Origin: Ahaetulla prasina
Lineage: Eukaryota; Chordata; Lepidosauria; Squamata; Colubridae
Direction: 5' to 3'
NCBI RefSeq assembly: GCF_028640845.1
Contig: NC_080546.1
Coordinates: forward strand, 15,535,520-15,599,519
Length of the DNA stretch: 64,000 nt
The notes beneath the pieces were generated by a model that worked only from the letters and a program-made list of their open reading frames with translations, searched no databases and was not told the DNA's origin. The position numbers were made by a program, and so were the translations under genes. Within the stretch, counting starts at the first letter, position 1; each line of letters begins with the position of its first letter. This document shows, piece after piece, positions 55,861 to 64,000 of the stretch.

Positions 55861-55873
55861 TTTTGTCCGAGAC
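55861..55873 (+). promoter_or_regulatory. Primer-binding site of self-priming type
   Basis: ttttgtccgagac begins at the base following the LTR. It does not start with TGG as tRNA-complementary sites do, and pairs perfectly with the inferred transcript 5' end (55640-55652). Confidence 0.75.
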
Positions 55874-55898
55874 CTGACTAAAACATCTTCCACCAAAG

Positions 55899-56840
55899 AT
55901 GGATCAGCAGCAGGTACAGCAGCAGTTAGAGCAGCTACCCGCGGCTAATCAACAGCTCCAGCAGCAAGTGGCTCACTTGGCAGGCCAACTTGCTGCCAGG
56001 AATGTGCCTGCAGCCCCCCCCCATCCTCCCACTCCTCCTCCTCGTCGCAAGTGCCCGATAACCGTGCCGGATAAGTTTTCTGGGCAGCCTGAGATGTTCC
56101 CGACCTTCTTGGGACAGTGCCAGCTCTACATGGCTATGAGGCCAGAGGATTTCCCAGATGACCGGGCTAAGGTGGCCTTCGTGATTAACCTTCTTTCCGG
56201 CTCGGCTGCTCGATGGGCCACGCCCCTCTTGCTCCAGGACAGCCCCCTGCTGGCGGACCAACAGCGTTTTTGGCAGCACCTCGCACCATGTATGAGGACC
56301 CGTTCAATGCTGACGCCAACCAGGCGCCTTAAGGAACTCCGTCAAGGGAAACGCCCCCTGCAGGAGTACATCGCCGAATTTCGTCTTTTGTGCCAGGACT
56401 CTGACTGGAATGATGCAGCGCTGGTGGACGCGTTCCAGGAGGGACTCTCAGAGGAATTGCAAGACGAGCTGGCCCGGCGTGGGCGCCGCGGACCCTCGAC
56501 AACTTGGTGCCCTTTGTCTCCGCCTCGATGCCCGTCTGCAACGGCGACCGTCCCGTCGCACCCCGGGACCCTCCGTCGACATCTGCACCCCACTTCCTGC
56601 ACCACCAGCACCCAGGGTCGCCCACGCTTTGTAACCGCTGCGGAAGAGCCCATGGAGTTGGGAGCGCCAGACCTCGCCTAACAGCCCAGGAGCGGAACCG
56701 AGGCGCCAAGGGGATTGTGCCTGTACTGTGGGGAGCCCGCCACTACCGCTTCTTGCCCCAGAAAGCGGCGGGCACGACGCCGTCCCCGAATCACAGCGTG
56801 ACCAATCGAAGCGGAGCAGGCCCGACTGGGAAACCCTAGG
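55899..56840 (+). pseudogene. gag remnant of the chromovirus
   Basis: ATG at 55899, 25 nt after the PBS. Residues ~1-35 are Gln-rich (likely coiled coil), ~40-50 Pro-rich, then a capsid-like region from ITVPDKFSGQPEMFPTFLG onward, with SGSAARWATPLL, RPLQEYIAEFRLLC and FQEGLSEELQDELA. A short stretch near 56285-56330 is out of frame between two compensating indels (YEDPFNADANQ appears in another frame). The frame ends at 56681. A zinc-knuckle start (CLYCGEP, 56718-56738) lies in a different frame and lacks a proper His. Gag would form the particle and bind RNA; this copy is broken. Confidence 0.85.
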
Positions 56841-56849
56841 TCGGGCACG

Positions 56850-59800
56850 TACTAAGCCCCACTGGACGCTATGGAAGTAGACTCTGGGCCCCTCGGCATC
56901 TGATTCTGGACACACGGATATGGTTGGGGAACCAGTCGGACGGGCTCCAGGCGCATGCGCTGGTGGGCTCAGGGGCCACAACAAACTTTATGGACCAGGC
57001 CTTTGTGACCCAGTTTGCGGTCCCGTGGTTCCGTGGACCCTCCGATGCGGTAGAGACAATTGATGGACGAGAACTGGTGTCCGCCCCATTAAATTCGCCA
57101 CCCAGCCTTTGCGCCTGGCTATTGGGGACCATGAGGAGGCGATCCAGTTTTATGTCACGGCGGACCTTCATTTTCCTTGGTCCTTGGTTGGCCTGGCTTG
57201 GACCCACGATCCTCAGGTGGCCTGGTCGCGAACGCCATCTCTTTCCCGCGTCTGCAGTGCGTCGATCACATCCGCCACACCTGTGCCGGCCAGAACGTCC
57301 CCACCGCTGCCATCACCTTGCCTCCTGAGCTGACGGACTTCGCCGACGTGTTCAGCGAGAAGGAGGCGGACCGACTACCCCCGCATCGGCCCTACGATTG
57401 CCCCGTGGACCTTCTGCCCAACGCACCACTGCCTGTGGGACGCCTGTATTCCATGTCGGAGGCCGAGTTGGCCGCCTCAGGGACTTCCTGGACAAAAACC
57501 TGGCCCGAGGGTTCATCCGCCTTCAAAGTCCCTCTCGGCCCCGGTCCTCTTTGTGAAGAAGAAGACAGGGACTTGCGCCTATGCTGTGATTACCGCGGCT
57601 AAACGCCATTACGGTGCGGAATCGCTACCCCTGCCGCTCATCCCGGAGCTACTGGAAAGGTTGCGGGAGGCCACGATCTTCACCAAGCTCGATCTCCGGG
57701 GGGCCTACAACCTGGTGCGGATACGAGAAGGAGACGAATGGAAGACGGCATTCGGCACCCGATACGGACACTACGAATACACTGTCATGCCATTTGGGTT
57801 GACCAATGCTCCCGCCGTTTTTCAGCACTTCATGAACGACGTGTTCCGAGACATGTTGGATCGGTTCGTGGTTATCTACCTCGACGACATCCTGATTTAC
57901 TCCCGGTCCAGGGAAAGCCACCTTCGACACGCCAGTCTGGTTCTGCAACGCTATGGAGCAACAACTCAATGCGAAACTGGAGAAATGCGTCTTCTTCCGG
58001 ACTTCCATAGAATTCCTCGGGCATATCATCTCGCCCGAGGGCATAGCCATGGACCCATGTAAAGTAGAAGCTTTGTGTAGCTGGGAAGCCCCTCGTCGGG
58101 TGAAGGATGTTCAGCGCCTACTGGGCTTCGCCAACTACTACCGGACCTTCATCCGGGACTTCGCCACACTGACAGCTCCACTTACCCAGCTCCTCAGGAA
58201 GAAGGTTGCATTCCGGTGGGGTCCCCCGCAGCAAGAAGCATTCACAGCCCTCAAGAAAGCCTTCGTCACGGAACCCGTCCTGAGGCATCCCGACCCGCTC
58301 CGGCCTTTTGTGGTGGAAACGGACGCGTCCAATGTGGCTCTGGGAGCGGTGCTGCTACAGGCTCCGACGAATGGCGGCACACCTTTTCCCTGCGCTTACT
58401 ACTCCCGGAAACTCAACCCTTCCGAGCGCAACTACACTATCTGGGAAAAAGAGTTGCTGGCTATCAAGGCTGCATTCGAGGCTTGGCGACACCATCTGGA
58501 GGGGGCCCGACATCAGGTGGAGGTCCGAACGGACCATCGGAATCTCGAGCACCTCACCACAGCTCGGAAGTTGAACCAGCGGCAGATCCGGTGGTCGTTG
58601 TTTTTTGCCCGGTTCAACTTCCATGTGACCTACATTCCCAGCGGTCACAACCGGAGGGCGGATGCCCTGTCCCGCAAGCCAGAGTACCTCTGCGCCAAGG
58701 ACCCCCTTCCTCCACGGACAGTGCTGCCGGCAGAAGCCTTGGCCGCAGCACGGGAGCCAGTGGACTTGCGGGCCCAGGTGCGAGAGGCGCAGCGCCAGGA
58801 CGCCTGGTCGCAGCAAAGGAGAGCGGAGGTGGGCCCCACGTCTCCTTGGACCTTGGAGGAGGACTTACTCAAGTTTGGGCGATTATATGTGCCCACAGGA
58901 CCACTCCGAGCCCTCGTCATGACCCAGTGCCACGACAACCCTGCAGCAGGACATTTTGGGTTCTTCAAGACCCTCCACCTGGTGACACGGACCTTTGGTG
59001 GCCCAGTGCGGCATGATATACATGCCTACGTGACATCCTGCGTACCGTGCCGGCAAGCCAAGACCGCCACGGGGCCCTCCCGGCTCCTCCAGCCCTTGCC
59101 GACACCCGACAGACCCTGGGGGGCGATCTCTATGGATTTCCTGACAGACCTGCCGCCGTCCTCTGGGTTCACCACGGTGCTGGTGGTGGTGGACATGCTC
59201 ACCAAGATGGCACACTTCATCCCATGCCGCGGGCTGGCCACAGCCACAAAACGCCCGTCTCTTTCTGCAGCACATCTTCCGCCTCCATGGTCTACCGGAC
59301 AGGGTGGTTTCGGACCGCGGAGTTCAGTTCACAGCCCGCTTCTGGAAGAGCCTGATGGCCGCGTTGGAGGTGCAGGTATGTCTGTCGTCATCGCACCATC
59401 CGGAGACCGACGGGGGTACAGAGAAGGTCATCGGTATACTGGAACAGTATCTCCGTTGCTTCATCAACCAGCAACAGGACAACTGGGCTGACTACCTGTC
59501 CCTGGCGGAGTTTGCTTTTAACAACTCTCAGCACACCTCTACTCAGATGACCCCGTTCTTTGCCAATGTGGGGTACCATCCGCGGCTCTTCCCTCTGGCA
59601 CCACCGGACTCTCCTGTTCCCGAAACGCAGACCTTCCTGACGGAATTGCATGCGGTCCAACAGTTGGTACGTCAGCAGCTGAATCGGGCAAAGGAGGACT
59701 ACAAACGGTCCGCCGACCGCTCCCGACGGGCAACGCCCCGCTGGCAGTTGGAGACCGGTGTGGCTCTCCACCAAACACCTCCCGTCCGACCGCCCGGTAA

Positions 59801-60400
59801 AGAAGTTGGACCACCGATTCATCGGCCCGTTCCCTGTCGAGGCAGTCATCAACCCGGTAGCCTACCGACTGACCCTGCCACGATCCATGCGGATCCACCC
59901 GTTTTCACCGGTCCCTTCTGGTTCCTGAGGCCACACGAGTCCCCTTCGGTGCCCAACAGCACCCGTCACTGTCGCTGAGGACGGATCTGAGGAATCTGAA
60001 GTCCACAGCGTCGAGACTCTCGCTGGCTAAAGGGTCGTTTCCAATATTTGATCGCGTGGAAGGGATACGGGACTGATTTCTCCTGGGTAGATGCCTCCGG
60101 CGTTCATGCCCCTGACCTGGTGCAGGCCTTCCATGAGCAGAACCCAGCCCGACCGCATCCCGATCGTCAGCCCGGGGAAGGGCCCTGCGGTGAGGATAGT
60201 GTTGTGACCCAGGTTCCTGGACCCAGACTCCTGGACTCGGATGATTCAGAAAATGAGGAGAAGACCTGGCAAGCCCTGCTTCTCTTGAGCCCTCTCCTCC
60301 CTGGCACCCACTCAGAGGGAGGGGCGGGGCCTGATTCTCCCGGCTTTCTTCTGATTTGGCAACGCCCAAGAACAGTTTTGGAGGGACGCAAGGTTACGAA
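56850..60400 (+). pseudogene. pol remnant: protease, RT, RNase H, integrase, chromodomain
   Basis: Domains in order: protease near 56940-57010, with the active triad DSGA replaced by GSGA (Gly codon 56966-56968); RT from ~57350, with [35 protein letters not shown] and YLDD at 57877-57888; RNase H ~58290-58640 (VETDASNVALGAVLL, VRTDHRNLEHL, NRRADALSR); integrase His/Cys finger ~58920-59070 (CVPC), core Asp in MDFLTDLPP and ADM-type strand, DRGVQF near 59307 and TDGGTEKVIGILEQYL near 59408; chromodomain ~60035-60150 (FQYLIAWKGYG, FSWVD, DLVQAFHEQNP). Frameshifts near 57340-57550, 57950, 59250 and 59750-60030. The chromodomain frame continues into the 3' LTR. Confidence 0.9.
60035..60150 (+). 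pseudogene. Chromodomain at the integrase C-terminus
   Basis: Encodes YLIAWKGYGTDFSWVD followed by HAPDLVQAFHEQNP, the typical chromovirus chromodomain pattern (aromatic cage candidates Y/W/W). In host cells such domains direct integration to marked chromatin. Frame leads directly into 60200 as EDSVVTQVPG. Confidence 0.85.
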
Positions 60401-60735
60401 GGCTTGATCGGCGTGCGCAGCAGCGGAAGAGTTGGGACAAAGCCAAGTCATAATTGTCATGCAGTGACATCTGCAGAGACTATAAATAGGAGGCGGGACT
60501 TCCTGGTTTTTTGTCTCGGACAAAACAATGAATTTGGCGCAAGCTAATTCATGGAGGGAAGAATATATTCGTGAGTAATTCTGGCCTTATCTATAATTTC
60601 CTCGTTATCTCCAGAAACTTGGCAGGCCCGTGGGTAGACGTGGCCAGGACATGTATCTATGTAAATAAAAGGGAAAAAAAGGAAGGCCTCTGACGGACTC
60701 TTTGCTGGGAGTATTGGGGGAAGGGAAACAGAACA
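60200..60735 (+). repeat. 3' LTR of the chromovirus, 536 bp
   Basis: Compared with the 5' LTR by eye: no base substitutions, only indels (mostly single bases in G, C or A runs and one 4-bp loss at ~60322). One of them shifts the U3 open frame that is intact in the 5' copy. Confidence 0.93.
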
Positions 60736-60740
60736 CGGGG

Positions 60741-61190
60741 CGGTGCATGCCCAGGGGGCATGGGAGAGCATGGGGGGTGCACCATGCCCCCCATGGCCCA
60801 TTTTTGGGCCCAGGACGCTGCAGGGAGCCCTGCTAGGCCCAAAACGGGGGGCGGGGGGGTGCAGCGCAAACACCTCCGGCTTGTTTGTGGGCCCAGGAGC
60901 CTGCAGGGAGGCCTGATAGGTCCAAGGCAAGAAGAGCAGAGGCAAGAGGAGCACAGCGCCCCCCCCGCCAGCCTGTTTTTGGGCCCAGGAGCCTGCTAGG
61001 CTGAAAATGGGGGCGGAGGGGGTCACCCATGCATGGGGCCGGGGGAGCATGGGGGGGGTCATGTGCACATGCATGGGGCCGGGGGAGCGGGGGGGCTCAT
61101 GCGCACATGTGCAGGGGGCACATTGCATTATGGCTGCTGGCACGCACACACGCACTGTTGCGCACACGCACCGCACGTTTGGCAAACAAC
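60741..61190. other. GC-rich remainder of the host hAT-like element
   Basis: Repeated catgggg / gggcccagga units, repeated ccaggagcctgc, and cacgcacac stretches. The expected right terminus (ggttcgccatcactg) is not visible. Long frames here are compositional artefacts. Confidence 0.4.
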
Positions 61191-62136
61191 AAGAAAAAGG
61201 TTAGTCATCAATGGACTGAGGACTCGTTTTCTCTTATAACCATCAGAATAACCGTCAACAGCTTTTTCCTTGACTAATAAGTTGCTTCTTAGGCCAGATT
61301 TGATCGTAGCCACAATACGCTATGATCAAGGGAGCAAAATTTGAGTGCACGCAGAGCTAAGAGCAGAGTGTTGAGTTTGCCGAAGGTCACATGGAGAGTC
61401 GATTCTCCCCTATAGCCAACCTGCTCCTTTTTCTCATTCCAGTCACTTCTCCTTGTCGAATGTTTATCTTGTAGCCTTTTTTCCCCACATGGTTTTCTAC
61501 TCGGCGTATAAAAACAGTTGAAGATGACAGACATTCTCCCTCTAAGTGCAAGGTCAAGTTTAATGTTCAGGAAGCAAAAACAGAGAGCTTGATTTAGGTC
61601 ATTCCCACATTCTGAAGAAGGAACTCTTGTCATGGCTGGTAACACTGGGAATATGAAAAATGAGGTGGAATCCAGCAGGGAAGTAACGAGACTGTATCTA
61701 CAATACGGTTTTGAACATTTAATTTTCTTTTTCTTTCTTAATGTTTCATATAAGGTAATTTTGCTTTCACTTCCACTTTGTCCTACTTGGAACCACATCA
61801 GGAGTGTTGAAGGGCTAACTGACAGCACCAGGCACTGATGCCAAGATGTGGCTGGTTGCATTATTACTGCCAAATGGGATTGTATAGCGTGCGGTTGGCT
61901 TAAACCCTACCTGTGTGAGCCACGATCCTAATTTTTTTTTTTCCAAACATGGCTTGGCAAAGTCAAGATTATTTCTGGAGAAGGCAGAAGGAACACATAG
62001 GTGAAGTCAACTTTGAACTTTCCTTCAGGTTTGCAAGTTTTATTTAAAAATGGTAGCTCTCATCCGTAACGTTCATATATTGTATTGGAATGTATAACGT
62101 TTGTGCTCATATTAATCATCACACACTGTAAGTTTA
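61191..62136. other. Low-repeat intronic stretch
   Basis: No transposon recognised; candidate conserved noncoding sequence around 61470-61760 is a guess from repeat depletion. Confidence 0.3.
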
Positions 62137-62144
62137 GTTTGGAA

Positions 62145-62396
62145 CAGGGGTGAAATCCATTTTTTTTACTTCCGGTTCTGTGGGCGTGGCTTGGTGGGCA
62201 TGGTGTGGCTTGGTGGGCGTGGCAGGGGAAGGTTACTGCAAAATCACCTTTCCCACCCCACTCTAGGGCCAGCCAGAGGTGGTATTTGCCAGTTCTCCGA
62301 ACTACTCAAAATTTCTGCTACAGGTTCTCTGAACTGCTCAAAATTTCCACTACCGGTTTTCCAGAACCTGTCAGAACCTACTGGATTTCACCCCTG
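62145..62396. mobile_element. hAT-like element (accggt family), 252 bp, perfect TSD
   Basis: caggggtgaaatccat...actggatttcacccctg; exact 8-bp TSD gtttggaa at 62137-62144 and 62397-62404. Confidence 0.92.
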
Positions 62397-62669
62397 GTTT
62401 GGAATCCAGCTACTCAAGTTTGTAAGCAGTTTTATGGGAATTATTCTCTTCACTATGGCAGATACACCTTCCTGAATCCTCCAAACAGAAGCTTATTGAA
62501 ATCAGGTTCTAATTTTTAAAAAATTTAAGTAGATTTTATTGGAGAAAACACATTTCAAGGTTCCCTCTGGTATCTTCAGTTTGTTTAAAAACTTGCCCTG
62601 CATGGTAGGATTGGATAATACATTAAATATTAAATAATAACTAAAGCATGAATGACTCTTCATTTACAG

Positions 62670-62804
62670 CAGGGCTGTCTAATCTTGGCGACTTTAAGAC
62701 CTGTGGACTTCAACTCCCAGACTTCCCCAGCCAGCCATGTTGGCTAGAGGATTCTGGGAGTTGAAGTACACAAGTCTTAAAGTTGCTAAGATTGGATACT
62801 CCTG
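62670..62804. mobile_element. hAT-type foldback MITE, 135 bp
   Basis: cagggctgtctaatcttggc...gctaagattggatactcctg; flanks atttacag (62662-62669) and ttttacag (62805-62812), 7 of 8. Confidence 0.85.
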
Positions 62805-62859
62805 TTTTACAGTAATTTGGCATAGTTTATTGACAATATGTTTAATTAGGAGGAGATGA

Positions 62860-63370
62860 ATGAAGCAAAACAAAGGGAGTTGGCCATTTCTTGATTGGGG
62901 TATTGGTTGCTTCTTGATTGTTAATTAGTCTAATATTAATCTCTGCACATCTGGGTGTTGGTTGCTGGTGATGAGGTGTTTTGGTCTTTTTGTTCCCTTT
63001 TTGGCTTGTTGGTTGTCCCTTTTGAATGGTATGTAGATGTTGCTTATCTCTATGTGTCTGTTGATGTCTGATTGGTCTGAGAATTCCAGGAATTCTCTAG
63101 TGTTTTTTGACTTGGCTTGATCTAGGATGCTTAATTTCCCAGTTGAAACTATGGTTAAGTCTCTCCTTGTGTTGTGAAATTAAGGAGTTCTCATCATGTT
63201 TCTGACTATTATTTGGTGTTTATGAATAGGCTTCTGCCTGTTTGTCCTACATAATGGCTGTGGCCTTCTAGAGTTGATGATGTTATCTAGTTTGATAATG
63301 AAACATCTGCAAGAAAACAACCAAGCTCAGAGATAACCAAGAACCCTTCATTTTAACCCTGAGCTACAAA
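62860..63370 (-). mobile_element. Penelope-like element remnant
   Basis: In complement it reads a degenerate coding end with FLEFSDQSDINRHIEISNIYIPF, the INRH...Y.P pattern I associate with Penelope endonuclease C-termini, and a gaaacatctgcaagaaaac block shared with 27270 and 54905. Clade call tentative. Confidence 0.45.
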
Positions 63371-63494
63371 TATTCTCCTCAAAAGGTATATTAGAAAGAG
63401 AGAAACCTCTGGGTCATTTCACCAGTTGAGTAAGTCCTTCCTATTTTGAATAAATGATTCACATGAATTATCCTCAGGCTTTCACTCTTGTTCT

Positions 63495-64000
63495 GAAGCA
63501 AGATTGCACGGGGAGGGGGAGTGGACGGGTGGAGAGCAGGCACCATTTTTCGGTGGTTCTCCTCCTTCCTCTCAGGCCGTTCACAGATGGTGTTGGCGGG
63601 GGGGCAGAGGTCGACGCGAGGTGCCTCCTATGTGGGGTGCCACAGGGGTCGGTCCTCTCACCCCTCTTGTTCAACATCTATATGAAGCCGCTGGGCGAGA
63701 TCATCCGTGGTTTTGGGGTGCAGTGTCATCTGTACGCTGATGATATGCAGCTGTACATTTCCACCCCAAACCACCCCAACGAAGCCGTCGAAGTGATGTC
63801 CCGGTGTCTGGAGGCCGTGCAGGTCTGGATGGGGAGAAACAGGCTCTGGCTCAACCCTTCCAAGACCGAGTGGCTGTGGATACTGGCATCCCGGTATAAT
63901 CAGCTGATTCCATCGCTGACTGTGGGAGGCGAGTCATTGGCCCCCACGGCGAAGGTTCGCAATCTGGGCGTTCTTCTGGATGCACGGCTGTCGTTGGAAG
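63495..64000 (+). mobile_element. L2 LINE reverse-transcriptase region, runs off the window
   Basis: An open frame without a start codon, from ~63553 to the window end, encodes [20 protein letters not shown], an intact YADD at 63733-63744, [17 protein letters not shown] and [15 protein letters not shown]. Unlike the copy at 28553-30402 the catalytic box is intact. Upstream RT parts are missing, so it is 5' truncated at ~63495. Confidence 0.88.

Larger units (their letters stand above)
55319..60735 (+). mobile_element. Ty3/gypsy chromovirus (Sushi-type, V clade), complete LTR-to-LTR, coding region broken
   Basis: LTRs of 542 and 536 bp both start TGTTGTGACCC and end ACAGAACA. A 5-bp TSD, cgggg, lies at 55314-55318 and 60736-60740. 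Order: LTR, self-primer-type PBS, gag, protease, RT, RNase H, integrase, chromodomain, LTR. The gag capsid region resembles that of vertebrate Sushi-derived genes such as PEG10/RTL1. The chromodomain and self-priming layout fit the Tf1/sushi group. Multiple frameshifts and a protease Asp-to-Gly change make this copy non-functional as written. Confidence 0.93.

Noticed and set aside
60544..61185. 213-codon minus-strand frame
   Set aside because: Crosses the 3' LTR/hAT junction and consists of low-complexity Pro/Ala/Cys sequence.

Overview
The window reads as intronic DNA of a squamate reptile, most likely a snake. The evidence is the repeat content: BovB/RTE LINE 3' ends, L2 and CR1/L3 LINEs with (AATAG)n or (TTTA)n tails, Sauria-type SINEs, an R4-type LINE, dense hAT-like non-autonomous elements with 8-bp target-site duplications (TSDs), and a chromodomain-bearing Ty3/gypsy retrotransposon. 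The only host coding sequence I can support is one exon at 47353-47552 (+). It carries the start codon and first 60 residues of ARHGAP24 (FilGAP, a Rac-directed RhoGAP) and stops at a consensus splice donor inside the PH domain. About 47 kb of upstream intron or 5' flank and about 16 kb of the following intron make up the rest. The species call is inference.

Layout. 1-10 kb: hAT-like and foldback elements, SINEs, an LTR-element fragment and a CR1 3' end, many nested. 10.2-11.1 kb: a ~900-bp polypyrimidine tract with internal duplications. 11-28 kb: CR1/L3-type and L2 LINE fragments, SINEs, hAT-like elements (one with a 72-bp minisatellite core) and a solo-LTR-like element. 28.5-30.5 kb: a long but dead L2 LINE with an odd 63-bp self-duplication at its 5' end. 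31.1-31.9 kb: the C-terminal zinc-knuckle/endonuclease part of an R4/R2-like LINE. 32-47 kb: more MITEs, a BovB 3' end, a second solo LTR, CR1/L3 fragments, and an L2 inserted into a CR1. 47.35 kb: ARHGAP24 exon. 47.7-54.9 kb: hAT-like elements, CR1 copies, SINE and a retrovirus-like solo LTR. 55.3-60.7 kb: a Sushi-type chromovirus (LTR-gag-pol-LTR) with a 5-bp TSD. 62-64 kb: hAT-like and foldback elements, a Penelope-like remnant, and an L2 reverse-transcriptase frame running off the window end.

The most interesting system is the chromovirus at 55319-60735. Its primer-binding site touches the 5' LTR and is an exact 13-nt reverse complement of the sequence lying where its own RNA should begin, ~32 nt after a TATA box. 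That is the layout of Tf1-type self-priming rather than tRNA priming. Its pol frame also runs past the chromodomain into the 3' LTR, so U3 encodes an acidic-then-basic Pol tail. Three LTRs of a second family elsewhere in the window keep a similar open frame in the same phase. The two LTRs differ, by eye, only by small indels, yet gag-pol is frameshifted repeatedly and the protease Asp is Gly. The copy is either young and dead, or carries assembly indel errors.

All family names come from motif recognition without database searches. Boundaries of degenerate repeats are approximate.
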